A DNA stretch of 64,000 bases. It comes from Terrimesophilobacter mesophilus. GTDB taxonomy: Bacteria > Actinomycetota > Actinomycetes > Actinomycetales > Microbacteriaceae. The stretch's first letter is position 1, and the number at the start of each line of letters is the position of its first letter. This document shows positions 25,821 to 34,760 of the stretch, piece after piece. The stretch is taken from contig NZ_JACHBP010000001.1 of the NCBI RefSeq assembly GCF_014200375.1, forward strand, positions 2,046,001 to 2,110,000, read 5' to 3'. The notes under the pieces are model-generated. The model did no database searches and was not told the origin of the DNA. It saw only the letters and a list, made by a program, of their open reading frames with translations. Position numbers and translations under genes: made by a program.

Positions 25821-27026
25821 ATGAGGAGCCCGCCGACAAAGGTAGCAGTGCCGCCCCGTGACCTTGCGGCCACGATCACCGCGAGGTCAGTTCTTCGTGC
25901 CGGATGGGCTGTCGCGTTCGCGTATCTGGGAATCTGCGTCATTCTGCTCATCGATCTGTGGATCGAACGCCGGTATCCGATCGGCATCCTCCTCTCGCTC
26001 GCGTCGCTCCTCGTCGTGATCGTCGCGCTGTTGTGGGTGACCCGCCGACCGTCGTGGCAGCGCGCCGTCGTCTACCTCGCGGTGGGAACGGCAGCGGCGG
26101 CCGTCTACGACCTCGGCCTTCTGGCCGCCGATCCGAGCCTCAACCAGAACGGAATCTATCTCCTCAACCGCGTCACCATCGCGCTCCTTCTCGTGGGCGC
26201 GGTGAGCAGTCGATTGATTCACGGCGTCGTGTGGTGCGCTGCAGGATGCCTTGCCGGTTCGGCGGCGACGATGTCTGCCCAGCTCGCGTTGGGGTTGCCC
26301 ACGAATCCCGGATTCGGCCCCGTCGTCTCCCTTGCGATCTACCTCACGATCATCGTCATGTTCTGGCTGATTCGCCGTTCCCAGCGCCGGTTCGCCCCCG
26401 ACTTCTCGGCGATCGAGGTCGAGGTCGCGCGCATGGCGGGCCAGCGGGAACTGGAGTCGACCGCGATCTCGCTCCTGCACGACACGGTCCTCAACGACCT
26501 GGCAGCCGTGGTGAACGGCAAGGATGCCGTGGACGATCGCGCTCGAGCGCGCTTCCTCCGCGACGTGGATGCCGTCGCAGCAGCGCAGAGGGACCCGGAC
26601 GCCCTCTTCGGGTCGGCGATCGAGGGACAGCTTCGGATCGAGCTTCTCGCCATCATCAGCGAGTTCCGCTGGCGGGGACTGACGGTCGAGGTGAGCGGAG
26701 GAGAGGCTCTCTCGGCCCGCATCTCGAGGGAGGCGGCCGCCGCGCTCGTGGGCGCGGTGGGAGGATGCCTCGAGAACATCGTTCGTCATTCCGGATCGGA
26801 CTCGGCGGAGGTGTTCATCGACGCATCGGAGACCACGCTCTCGACCATGATCGTCGACCACGGCAGGGGGTTCGACCCGACCGACATCCCGGACAATCGA
26901 CTCGGCATCCGTCGCGCGCTCGTCAAACGCATCGAAGGGTGCGGCGGGAGGGTCCGCATCTGGTCGGCCATCGGCGCAGGGACGTCGGTCGTCATCTCGG
27001 TTCCGATCGAGGTGGACGGTGTCTGA
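25821..27026 (+). CDS. Membrane sensor histidine kinase-like protein
   Basis: A 401-residue protein with about six N-terminal membrane helices (residues 25-185), a dimerisation-type helix with SLLHDTVLNDLAAV (H220 as candidate phospho-acceptor) and a HATPase_c domain: N-box CLENIVRHSG (N319), G1 DHGRGFDP (D346), and G2 GAGTSVVISVP. The layout is like NarL-type (HisKA_3-related) kinases. It overlaps the next gene by 8 nt. No response regulator is encoded nearby, which is unusual for such kinases. Confidence 0.8.
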   Translation: MRSPPTKVAVPPRDLAATITARSVLRAGWAVAFAYLGICVILLIDLWIERRYPIGILLSLASLLVVIVALLWVTRRPSWQRAVVYLAVGTAAAAVYDLGLLAADPSLNQNGIYLLNRVTIALLLVGAVSSRLIHGVVWCAAGCLAGSAATMSAQLALGLPTNPGFGPVVSLAIYLTIIVMFWLIRRSQRRFAPDFSAIEVEVARMAGQRELESTAISLLHDTVLNDLAAVVNGKDAVDDRARARFLRDVDAVAAAQRDPDALFGSAIEGQLRIELLAIISEFRWRGLTVEVSGGEALSARISREAAAALVGAVGGCLENIVRHSGSDSAEVFIDASETTLSTMIVDHGRGFDPTDIPDNRLGIRRALVKRIEGCGGRVRIWSAIGAGTSVVISVPIEVDGV

Positions 27027-28161
27027 GTTCTGGACGCGGTCACCGCGCGACGTCGACCCCCTGTCATGGTTCACCGGACCATCCGCCCCCCTGGTGTTCG
27101 GCGGGCTCGCTCTGGTCTACGGATCCAGCGTCACCGCCCTGTCGATGAGGTCCGGACTCGTCGCCTGGTTCGATGGGGCGGCGATCACCGTGATGGCCCT
27201 CGGATTTGTCGTCATCAGCGTTCTCGGCCGGCCCCGCGATGTTCCTGCCGCGTTGACTCCCATGGTCGCCGCCCTGCTCGCGGGCTGGATCGGGATCGCC
27301 CTCTCCGCGTACGGCAGGTCGGCGAATGCCCAGCCGATCGAACTGTGGTGGGCTCCCGTGGGCCTTGCATTCATGATCGCCGCGCTGGCACCGTACTCCT
27401 CCGCGCGCAGGATTCTCGTTCTGGGGTCGTCGAGCGTCGTGGCTACCGCGGCGATCGTCGGCCTGGTGCCGACCGGAGTGCCCCCCTACTGGCCGACACT
27501 GTCGGTCATCGTGCTGGGTTCGGGCCCCGTGCTCGTGGGTACGGTCGCGGCGGTCGTCTTCGCCTACCAGGTCGTCCAGCGCACGACGAACTGGGCGAGG
27601 GACGAGACCCGTCCGACGCTGTCGAGCGGGGTCCTCGGTGAAGCGGCGAAACTGCGAATCCTGCGGCACGAGCTCGCGAGCGTCGGCGAGCAGGCCATCC
27701 CCCTGCTGCGCGCGGTAGCCGAACGCGGCACCGTGACGGAGGACGACAGGATACAGGCGCAACGGATTGCAGACGAACTTCGGGCGGAGCTCGTGGAGCG
27801 GTCCAATCGGAGCTGGCTCGACGCGGTCGCGGCACGTCTGAACGTCACCGTGCTGGATGCGGAGCATCGCGCGGATCTCATGACGGCATCCCAGCGCTCA
27901 GCGCTTCTCGGGCTGCTCCAGGTCGCCGCGACGGAGTCCGAGCACGGGAGTTCGGCGACCGTCATTCAGCTTCGTCGTGACCAGGACGGCTCCACCGCTG
28001 TGGCCCTCAGCACCGACGTGCACTTTCCCGAGGGGCGAAGGCTGACGCTCCTCGCGCCGCACTACTTCACCCTCAAGGCCGCCGTGGACGGTCTCGAATG
28101 GGAGACCGGAGACGAATTGAGGATGCGGTTCAGACTGCCGGCCGGCCCTGACGAACCGTGA
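27019..28161 (+). CDS. Degenerate kinase-like membrane partner protein
   Basis: A 380-residue protein with about six N-terminal membrane helices (residues 22-187) and a cytoplasmic part arranged like that of its upstream neighbour: a helical stretch with ILRHELAS (H217), then a domain resembling a HATPase in order (RSALLGLLQVAATESE, then paired strands) but lacking an N-box asparagine and both glycine boxes. It probably cannot bind ATP. The 8-nt overlap with the kinase suggests the two membrane proteins form a complex. Function is inferred. Confidence 0.65.
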   Translation: MSEFWTRSPRDVDPLSWFTGPSAPLVFGGLALVYGSSVTALSMRSGLVAWFDGAAITVMALGFVVISVLGRPRDVPAALTPMVAALLAGWIGIALSAYGRSANAQPIELWWAPVGLAFMIAALAPYSSARRILVLGSSSVVATAAIVGLVPTGVPPYWPTLSVIVLGSGPVLVGTVAAVVFAYQVVQRTTNWARDETRPTLSSGVLGEAAKLRILRHELASVGEQAIPLLRAVAERGTVTEDDRIQAQRIADELRAELVERSNRSWLDAVAARLNVTVLDAEHRADLMTASQRSALLGLLQVAATESEHGSSATVIQLRRDQDGSTAVALSTDVHFPEGRRLTLLAPHYFTLKAAVDGLEWETGDELRMRFRLPAGPDEP

Positions 28162-28174
28162 CGGGCGCGCCCGC

Positions 28175-29206
28175 TCAGTTCATGCCGGCGGAGTGGCCCG
28201 CGGACCCGAGCTGGCGGGTCGACTGCACGACGCGTTCGGCCATGGCGGACTCCGCCACCTTTCCCCAGGCGCGCGGGTCGTACTGCTTCTTGTTGCCGAC
28301 ACCGCCATCCACCTTGATGACGCCGTCGTAGTTCTTGAGCATGTAGTCGGCGATCGGTCGGGTGAAGGCGTACTGGGTGTCGGTGTCGACGTTCATCTTG
28401 ATGACGCCGTTGCGCACGGCGGTCGCGATCTCCTCGTCGCTCGAACCTGAACCGCCGTGGAAGACGAGGTCCAGCGGGTTGGCTGCTGTGCCGAACTTCG
28501 CGGCGATCCCGGCCTGGATCTCCGCGAGCAGCTCCGGCTTCAACTTCACATTGCCCGGTGCGTACACTCCGTGAACGTTGCCGAAGGTGAGGGCGGCCAT
28601 ATAGCGGCCATTCTCACCGAGCCCGAGCGCCTCGACGGTCTGGATGCCGTCCTCGACCGTCGTGTACAGGTGCTCGTTGATCTCGTGGCTGACGCCGTCC
28701 TCCTCACCGCCGACGACGCCGATCTCGACCTCGAGGATCGCGTTGATGGCCTTCATGCGGGGGAGCAGCGTCTTCGCGATCTCCAGGTTCTCCGCGAGCG
28801 GAACGCCGGAGCCGTCCCACATGTGGGACTGGAAGATGGGGTTCCGCCCCGCCTTCACCTCCGCCTCCGACGCCTCGATGAGCGGCATGACGAAGCCGTC
28901 GAGCGCATCCTTCGGACAGTGGTCGGTGTGCAGTGCGACGGCGATGGGGTAGTTCTTCGCCACCTCGGTCGCGAACGCCGCGAACGCGAGCGCACCGGAT
29001 GCGCGGGCCTTCACGCTCTGGCCGGCGAAGTAGTCGGCGCCGCCGGTCGTCACCTGGATGATGCCGTCGGAACCGGCTTCGGTGAGCCCCTGCAGGACCG
29101 CGTTGATGGTCTGCGATGAGGAGACGTTGAACGCGGGATACGCGAATCCGCCCTTCTTGGCCTTGTCGAGCATCTCGGCGTACTGGTCCGGGGTGGCGAT
29201 GGGCAT
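28175..29206 (-). CDS. fbaA: Class II fructose-bisphosphate aldolase
   Basis: A 343-residue zinc-dependent aldolase of type IIA length, interconverting fructose-1,6-bisphosphate with glyceraldehyde-3-phosphate and DHAP. It has the LHTDHCPKDALDGF region (catalytic Asp and first zinc His), the glutamate segment LEVEIGVVGGEEDGV, FGNVHGVY and LVFHGGSGS. AAGGAGT precedes ATG 29206. It is divergent from glpX, which catalyses the gluconeogenic step on the same metabolite. Confidence 0.97.
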   Translation of the reverse strand: MPIATPDQYAEMLDKAKKGGFAYPAFNVSSSQTINAVLQGLTEAGSDGIIQVTTGGADYFAGQSVKARASGALAFAAFATEVAKNYPIAVALHTDHCPKDALDGFVMPLIEASEAEVKAGRNPIFQSHMWDGSGVPLAENLEIAKTLLPRMKAINAILEVEIGVVGGEEDGVSHEINEHLYTTVEDGIQTVEALGLGENGRYMAALTFGNVHGVYAPGNVKLKPELLAEIQAGIAAKFGTAANPLDLVFHGGSGSSDEEIATAVRNGVIKMNVDTDTQYAFTRPIADYMLKNYDGVIKVDGGVGNKKQYDPRAWGKVAESAMAERVVQSTRQLGSAGHSAGMN

Positions 29207-29337
29207 GACGACTCCTTGGAGATTGCGGTGTGATTCGAGTCTATTGATTCGCGGGCGTCCTCTGCCGTCGTGTGACCGGAAAGTGCCTGCCACCTGACGG
29301 CCGTTCTTAAGAAGAGGCGATGTTTCAGTCTCCTCAC

Positions 29338-29367
29338 CTGACAGCAGGTCCGCCCGGTCAATAGGGT
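29338..29367 (+). promoter_or_regulatory. glpX promoter
   Basis: CTGACA (29338-29343) and TAGGGT (29362-29367) are separated by 18 bp, an actinobacterial sigma-70-type promoter. It would start transcription about 4 nt before the ATG at 29378, giving a near-leaderless mRNA. A 10-bp palindrome TTCTTAAGAA (29304-29313) lies between this promoter and divergent fbaA. Confidence 0.5.
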
Positions 29368-29377
29368 GGATGGTGTG

Positions 29378-30391
29378 ATGACGAGCGAACCCAGTACCGA
29401 CACCGGCACCCTTTTCCTTCACCCCGACCGCAACCTCGCCATGGAGCTCGTGAGGGCCACAGAGGCGGCGGCCATCCGCGCCTGGCCGTTCATCGGCCGC
29501 GGCGACAAGAATGCCGCGGACGGTGCCGCGGTGGATGCCATGCGCAAGTTCCTCGGCACGGTCAACTTCGACGGGGTCATCGTCATCGGCGAGGGGGAGA
29601 AGGACCGTGCGCCGATGCTCTTCAACGGCGAGACCGTCGGCAACCGGCGCGGACCGGCGTGCGACATCGCCGTCGACCCGATCGACGGGACCTCTCTCAC
29701 CGCTGCCGGGCGTCAGAACGCGATCTCGGTGATCGCCGTGTCGGATCGGGGCACCATGCTGGATGCATCCTCCGTGTTCTACATGGACAAGATCGTCTCC
29801 GGACCGGCGGGCCACGGCGTCCTCGATCTGGAGCGCCCGATCGGCGACAACATCCGGGCTCTCGCCAAGGCGCTGGGAAAGCCCGTGGGCGAGATGACGG
29901 TCGCCGTGCTGGATCGGCCCCGACACATCCAGCTCATCGACGATATCCGGGCGACGGGGGCCGGAACGCGCCTCATGCTCGACGGTGACGTCGCCGGCGG
30001 AATCAACGCCGCGCGCTATGAGACGCGCATCGACCTGTGCGTCGGGATCGGCGGAAGCCCGGAGGGCATCACGACGGCGTGCGCGATCAAGGCGCTCGGC
30101 GGGTTCATGCAGGCCAGGCTCGCGCCGGGCACCGACGACGAGCGCGAGAAGGCGAAGGATGCCGGCCTCGACCTCGACGCCGTCATGGACGCGAACCAGA
30201 TGGTCAAGGGGGACAATTCCTTCTTCGTCGCAACGGGGGTGACGGATGGCGGTCTCGTCGACGGTGTGCGGCGGAAGGGGCCGATCATCCGCACCGAGAG
30301 CATCGTGCTGCGGTCGCGTTCGGGGACGATCCGGCGTGTGATCGCCGAGCACCTCGTGGAGAAGTGGCTGGACGAGGTCCCGGCTTCCTGA
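29378..30391 (+). CDS. glpX: Class II fructose-1,6-bisphosphatase
   Basis: A 337-residue GlpX-type phosphatase, the usual FBPase of actinobacteria and essential for gluconeogenesis. It shows IGRGDKNAADGAAV, VIVIGEGEKD, DIAVDPIDGTSL (the metal-binding DPIDGT signature) and GGSPEGI. In-frame ATG 29366 and GTG 29375 are alternatives. I prefer ATG 29378 because the -10 at 29362-29367 leaves only a very short leader. Confidence 0.95.
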   Translation: MTSEPSTDTGTLFLHPDRNLAMELVRATEAAAIRAWPFIGRGDKNAADGAAVDAMRKFLGTVNFDGVIVIGEGEKDRAPMLFNGETVGNRRGPACDIAVDPIDGTSLTAAGRQNAISVIAVSDRGTMLDASSVFYMDKIVSGPAGHGVLDLERPIGDNIRALAKALGKPVGEMTVAVLDRPRHIQLIDDIRATGAGTRLMLDGDVAGGINAARYETRIDLCVGIGGSPEGITTACAIKALGGFMQARLAPGTDDEREKAKDAGLDLDAVMDANQMVKGDNSFFVATGVTDGGLVDGVRRKGPIIRTESIVLRSRSGTIRRVIAEHLVEKWLDEVPAS

Positions 30392-30606
30392 GCGTTCTCG
30401 CCACCAGGCAGGGCTACTCGGTGTACCCGTTCAGCTCGAGCGTGGTCGCCGCAGTGCTCGAGCATGTCGACGGCATCGACTCGATGGAGGGCGGCATCCA
30501 TTTCACGGAGGAACAGCCGCTGCCCGACTCACACTTCGATGCCGTGGTGAACGCTCGGCGGGCCGAGATCGACGCGAGTCTCGCCAGACCTCAGGCCCGA
30601 GAGTAG
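30391..30606 (+). pseudogene. C-terminal remnant of a DUF1801 (YdhG-like) protein
   Basis: Immediately after glpX the frame reads SVYPFSSSVVAAVLEHVDG...GGIHFTEEQPLPDSHFDAVVNARRAEID, which matches the C-terminal half of DUF1801 proteins such as the intact one at 42142. The N-terminal half, with the conserved KW/GxPAY region, is absent, and no good start exists except GTG 30421. It is most likely a truncated gene left by a deletion next to glpX. A short functional peptide is less likely. Confidence 0.5.
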
Positions 30607-31073
30607 CTGCCTCCGGAGGGAGTGCGCTGCAGCATGCCCTCGTCGACGAGGAAGCGGCGAAGGGTCGCGACATCCGGATGGAACGGCTCGAGCCGGTCGC
30701 CCACCTCGGCCTCGGTGAGTTCTTCGCCCGGTGCGAACGCCTGCTCGACGACCCAGGCGAGCAGCTCGCGGCGGTCGGCCGGACGCACCGGATACTGCTC
30801 GATGCGGCCGTCGCGCACGAAGCGGTGCACGCCCTCGCGTTTGGGCACAGCGGAGTGCGCGAGCATCGTGGGAATGGCGTCCGTCACGAGTTCGAGCGCG
30901 CCATCGTCGGCCACCCGGATGAGCCCAGCGTCTCGCAGCGTTGCGATCGCGCGGTCGCGCTTCTTCGGGGAGAGGCCTGCGGCATCCGGGATGCCGAGCA
31001 CGACCTCCGCGTAGGTGCTGCGCGCATCCGAATTCGCTAGGGCTGCCAGGACCGCCCGCCACTCGTTCGCCAT
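30591..31073 (-). CDS. DUF2087 domain protein (transcriptional-regulator-like)
   Basis: A 160-residue protein. The N-terminal half resembles a winged helix (WRAVLAALANSDARSTYAEVVLGIP...KKRDRAIATLRDAGLI) and the C-terminal ~70 residues are DUF2087 (PVRPADRRELLAWVVEQAF...LTEAEVGDRLEPFHPDVATLRRFLVDEGML). DUF2087 often follows ArsR-type domains, so a DNA-binding regulator is likely. It converges on, and slightly overlaps, the DUF1801 remnant. Confidence 0.8.
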   Translation of the reverse strand: MANEWRAVLAALANSDARSTYAEVVLGIPDAAGLSPKKRDRAIATLRDAGLIRVADDGALELVTDAIPTMLAHSAVPKREGVHRFVRDGRIEQYPVRPADRRELLAWVVEQAFAPGEELTEAEVGDRLEPFHPDVATLRRFLVDEGMLQRTPSGGSYSRA

Positions 31074-31158
31074 GCGGCCATCGTAGGCCGGACCGTGAGG
31101 GGTCGGTAACTGCTCGTCGCGCACACCGGGAAGGACAGTAACCGCCCCCTCACGGGAC

Positions 31159-32472
31159 CTAGCCCTCGGAGCCGGCAGCGTCGTCCGCATCGGAGACCAG
31201 TTCGAAGGCGGTGAGCTCGCGCGGCGCCTCCTCGATCCCGGGCAGAGTGCCGAGCACCTTCGACTCGTCCAGGGCTCCGAGCCGCCGCGCGCTCGGCAGC
31301 ACCTGCCGTTCGAGCGAGCCGACGAAGGTGTTGTAGTCCTTGACGCTGCGCTCGATCGACCTGCCGAGCTTCTCCACGTGCTCCGAGAGCTTCGCGAGCC
31401 GGCCGTAGAGCTCCTTGCTCAGGTCGAAGAGCAGCTTCGCATCCTCGGTGAGCACGTTCTGCTGCCAGGAGAAGGCCACCGTCTTGAGCACCGACCAGAG
31501 GGTCACCGGCGAGGCCAGTGCGACGCGCTTGCCGAACGCGTAGTCCATGATCGCGGGGTCGGCCTCCATGGCGCTCGAGACGAGCGACTCGCTCGGGATG
31601 AACGCGATGACGAGTTCGGGGGACGTCTCGAGTCCCGCGTAGTACTCCTTGCCCGCGAGGGTGTCGATGTGCGAGCGCAACGCCTTGACGTGTTCCTTGA
31701 TGAGCCGCTCGCGTTTCGCGCCCTCGTCCCCGGTCGCGGTGATCGGGATGCCGCTCGCCTCGAGGTAGGAGTTGAACGGTACCTTCGCGTCGACCGCGAT
31801 GTTCTTGCCGCCCGGCAGGTGCACGACCATGTCCGGGCGGCCGGCTCCGGCATCCGAGGAGATGCTCGACTGCACGTCGAAGTCGACGCGTTCGATGAGG
31901 CCGGCCGCCTGCACGACGTTGCGCAACTGCGTCTCGCCCCATACCCCCCGCGTGCTGTTGCTCTTGAGGGCGGCCGCGAGCGACTCGGCGGTGCTGCGCA
32001 GGCGCTCCTCGGATTCCGTGGCCGACTTGAGCTGCTGGCTCAGCTCACCGTGCTGCTGGCGACGCTGGGTCTCGAGCTCGGTGACCTTGTTCTGCATGGC
32101 CCGCAGGTTCTCCTGCACCGGGGTGAGCATCTGCAGCACCTTGCTCTCGGCGCGTTCGCGCTCCTGTTGCGCCTCCTGTTCGGCCCGCTGCCGGGCGAGC
32201 AGGTCGCGCTGCTGTTCCTGGAGTCCGCCGACCTGCTCCTTGAGCGCCATCGCGGTCGCCTGCACGGATGCCAGCTCGGCAGCCAGAGCGCCCTGCGCCG
32301 TCTGCTCGGATGCGCGCAGCTCCGCGAGCGCGGTCTCATGCCGCGCCTGGAGCACGGCGGGGTCTTCGCCCGCCAGCGGGGTGCGCCGGAGCCGGCCGAT
32401 GAGCCAGCCGATGACCGCGCCGAGGACAAGGCCGCCACCGATACCGATGAGTAGAGCGAGAAGTGGGTCCAT
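31159..32472 (-). CDS. rmuC: DNA recombination protein RmuC
   Basis: A 437-residue RmuC: N-terminal membrane helix (residues 2-26), long coiled coil rich in Gln/Glu/Arg (about 40-165), then the restriction-endonuclease-like core (TRGVWGETQLRNVVQAAGL, RPDMVVHLPGGKNIAVDAKVPF) whose acidic and lysine residues fit a PD-(D/E)xK nuclease. It limits inversions and other rearrangements. ATG 32472 or GTG 32478 may start it. It is 86 nt downstream of nothing on its strand and probably monocistronic. Confidence 0.92.
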   Translation of the reverse strand: MDPLLALLIGIGGGLVLGAVIGWLIGRLRRTPLAGEDPAVLQARHETALAELRASEQTAQGALAAELASVQATAMALKEQVGGLQEQQRDLLARQRAEQEAQQERERAESKVLQMLTPVQENLRAMQNKVTELETQRRQQHGELSQQLKSATESEERLRSTAESLAAALKSNSTRGVWGETQLRNVVQAAGLIERVDFDVQSSISSDAGAGRPDMVVHLPGGKNIAVDAKVPFNSYLEASGIPITATGDEGAKRERLIKEHVKALRSHIDTLAGKEYYAGLETSPELVIAFIPSESLVSSAMEADPAIMDYAFGKRVALASPVTLWSVLKTVAFSWQQNVLTEDAKLLFDLSKELYGRLAKLSEHVEKLGRSIERSVKDYNTFVGSLERQVLPSARRLGALDESKVLGTLPGIEEAPRELTAFELVSDADDAAGSEG

Positions 32473-32589
32473 ACCCACAGTGTGTCAGTGGCGGGCGACA
32501 GAGCGCCGCAGGCGGGGTCCTGGCGAACCGAGGCACTGCGGGAATGAGGAAAACGTGCAGCGGCCTCGGCCGGCGCGCAGGGAAGCGGT

Positions 32590-33204
32590 TCAGCCGAGCG
32601 CCATGCTCCGGTGCGCCGTGGAAGCCGCCGCAGCGGCCGGGCCGATGGCTCCGAGCCGTTGGCCGGTGATCGTTGCGAGGTGGGGGAGATCGATGGCGTC
32701 ATGGCGGTTGGCGGCGTGGACGATGATCGCCGCACAGGCCTCGGCGTCGGCGAGAGCATTGTGGTGGTGGAAGTCCTCGAAACCTGCGGCCATGGCGGCC
32801 ACCGGCAGGCGGTACGAGTCGAGGTTGTAGGTGCGCCGGGCGACCTGCAGGCTGCACAGGTAGGAGAAGTCCGGGCAGTCCACGAAGCTCGCCGCGCACG
32901 CCGCCGTGATGACTCCCATGTCGAACCCTGCGTTGTGGGCGACGAGCACATCCCCCGCGGCGAACGCCACCAGATCGGGGAGCTGCTCGCTCCAGAGCGG
33001 CGCGTTCTCGACATCCGGGGCCATGATGCCGTGGATGCGCGTGTTCCACTCGTTGAATGCGTCGTAGCCGAGCGGTGGGCGGATGAGCCAGCCGGACTTG
33101 TCGACGACCTTGCCGTCTCGGACCTTCACCATGCCTACCGAACATGCCGAAGCGTTGTGAGAGTTGGCGGTTTCGAAGTCGATGGCGGTGAAGTCGAGGC
33201 CCAT
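32590..33204 (-). CDS. DEDDh 3'-5' exonuclease, DnaQ-like
   Basis: A 204-residue exonuclease of the Pol III epsilon superfamily. Exo I is FTAIDFETAN (D, E), Exo II is LVAHNAGFDMG and Exo III is HHHNALADAEACA (His and Asp). It is a stand-alone domain, unlike DnaQ fused to DinG or UvrC. The likely role is proofreading or trimming of 3' ends in DNA repair. ATG 33204 or GTG 33207 is the start. It is the second such exonuclease in the window; the other is at 24499. Confidence 0.9.
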   Translation of the reverse strand: MGLDFTAIDFETANSHNASACSVGMVKVRDGKVVDKSGWLIRPPLGYDAFNEWNTRIHGIMAPDVENAPLWSEQLPDLVAFAAGDVLVAHNAGFDMGVITAACAASFVDCPDFSYLCSLQVARRTYNLDSYRLPVAAMAAGFEDFHHHNALADAEACAAIIVHAANRHDAIDLPHLATITGQRLGAIGPAAAAASTAHRSMALG

Positions 33205-33354
33205 CACCGCATCGTCTCACGCACGACCGACCATCGGGTGCGCCACGCCCCGCATCGCGGAAGAAGAGTTCAACTCCCGACCGCTTGTCGGTCGGTCGGA
33301 TTGTCGTTGTCGCCGGTTCCCGGTTGAATGGGCATTTGGTGAACTGGAGACTGC

Positions 33355-33735
33355 ATGTTCCTGGGATTGCGTACTGTCATCTACCCGGCTCCCGATCTCG
33401 CGGCGGCGAAGGAGTGGTGGATCGAGGCGCTCGGCATCGAGCCGTACTTCGATGAGCCGTTCTTCGTCGGCTTCAGCCCTGGCGGGTACGAGCTGGGACT
33501 GAATCCGGCTGCCGACCCCGCGCTGGGCGCCGTGAGCTATTGGGGCGTTGCGGATGCCGATGCGGCTTACGCGCACCTCGTTGCGCTGGGCGCGACGCCG
33601 CTCGAACCGGTCGAGGAGGTCGGAGACGGGATCCGACTCGGCACGGTTCGAGACCCGGTCGGCAGCATCGTCGGAGTCATCGAGAACCCGATCTTCGACG
33701 TCACGCCGGTGGAGTCTGCAGGGCCGGGGCGGTAG
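33355..33735 (+). CDS. VOC superfamily (glyoxalase/bleomycin-resistance-like) protein
   Basis: A 126-residue VOC-fold protein with paired beta-alpha-beta-beta-beta modules: LRTVIYPAPDLAAAKEWW, YELGLNPAADPA, YWGVADADAAYAHLVALGA and GIRLGTVRDPVGSIVGVIENP. No clear metal triad is seen, so catalysis or simple ligand binding cannot be decided. GGAG sits 7 nt before ATG 33355. It converges with the LysR gene. Confidence 0.82.
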   Translation: MFLGLRTVIYPAPDLAAAKEWWIEALGIEPYFDEPFFVGFSPGGYELGLNPAADPALGAVSYWGVADADAAYAHLVALGATPLEPVEEVGDGIRLGTVRDPVGSIVGVIENPIFDVTPVESAGPGR

Positions 33736-33764
33736 AGGCGCGCTTCGCGGACACCCAGAACAGG

Positions 33765-34658
33765 TCAGGCCTGCCCTGCCACCCGCCGGACCAGCTCGAC
33801 GAGAGCGAGCACCTGCTGCCTGGGCTCATCCGCGAGCCAGGCGACGGACATGGGCAGCAGCTGGGGCTCGACGAGCGGGATCGTGGTGATGCCAGGTAGT
33901 ACGAGGTTGGCGGTCGACTCCGGCACGAGCCCGAACGCGCGTCCCTCCGAGATGAGGTAGGAGCGCGCGCCGACGATGCGCGGGCGGCTGACGAGCACGA
34001 GCGGTTCGAGCGAGGCCTGCGCGCAGATTTCCAGCAACCGGTCGTAGTACTCGGGGTTGCGCTCGCGCGGCCAGAGCAGCAGGGGAACGTCGGCGAGGTC
34101 GGCCAGACGAATGCCGCGCGCTGACGCGAGCGGGTGGTCCGAACTGAGTGCCACATACACCGGCTCCCAGCGGATGATCTCGGTGCGAAAGCGCGCGGGG
34201 ACATCGATGTAGCGGCCGATCCCGATGTCGGCCCGCCCGGATGTCAGCGCTGCCCCCGCTTCGCCGGTCTCGACGGCGAGTTCCTCGACGGCGACGCCGG
34301 GCATGGTCTCCTCCGCCACGCGCAGGATGTCGGGGACGAGCGCGTTCATGGCGCTCGGCGTCGCTGCGAGTCGGATGCCGGAATTCACCGGTCCGGTCAG
34401 CCGGGCGGCGACGTCGGTGAGGCTCTCTCCTGCCTCGAGCAGGGCGCGCGCGAGGGGAAGGAGGGTCTCGCCGGCGGCGGTGAGAACGACGGAACGGGTT
34501 GAGCGGTCGAAGAGCGAGAGCCCCAGGTTCCGTTCCAGCCGGCGGATCTCCTGGCTCACGACGGGCTGCGAGACGAAGAGTTCGTCGGCGGCGCGGCCGA
34601 AGTGTCCTGTGCCAGCCACCGCCACGAAGAACTCCGCCTGACGCATCGTGATATTCAT
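33765..34658 (-). CDS. LysR family transcriptional regulator
   Basis: A 297-residue LTTR. The N-terminal winged helix (MRQAEFFVAVAGTGHFGRAADELFVSQPVVSQEIRRLERNLG) is followed by a periplasmic-binding-like effector domain. It is divergent from psuG with 102 bp between starts, so it probably regulates psuG and itself. Candidate sites are the TTATCAA repeats at 34668 and 34698. Confidence 0.9.
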   Translation of the reverse strand: MNITMRQAEFFVAVAGTGHFGRAADELFVSQPVVSQEIRRLERNLGLSLFDRSTRSVVLTAAGETLLPLARALLEAGESLTDVAARLTGPVNSGIRLAATPSAMNALVPDILRVAEETMPGVAVEELAVETGEAGAALTSGRADIGIGRYIDVPARFRTEIIRWEPVYVALSSDHPLASARGIRLADLADVPLLLWPRERNPEYYDRLLEICAQASLEPLVLVSRPRIVGARSYLISEGRAFGLVPESTANLVLPGITTIPLVEPQLLPMSVAWLADEPRQQVLALVELVRRVAGQA

Positions 34659-34667
34659 AGGGTTACA

Positions 34668-34710
34668 TTATCAAATTGGCCCATATTCGTCTTGTTCTTA
34701 TCAATAGGGT
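34668..34710. promoter_or_regulatory. LysR/psuG intergenic sites and -10 box
   Basis: TTATCAA occurs at 34668-34674 and again at 34698-34704, exactly 30 bp (about three helical turns) apart, so both face the same side of the DNA. TAGGGT at 34705-34710 is a likely psuG -10, with no good -35, as expected for an activator-dependent promoter. On the other strand GATAAT (34671-34666) could be the lysR -10. Confidence 0.45.
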
Positions 34711-34760
34711 GAACGTACGGTGGTGACAACAGACATCCGCAGATCATCGAAGAGGTACCC

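Noticed and set aside
28175..30352. Very long minus frame extending FbaA into the glpX region
   Set aside because: The aldolase starts at 29206 with an AAGGAGT site. The upstream extension overlaps glpX and is low-complexity.
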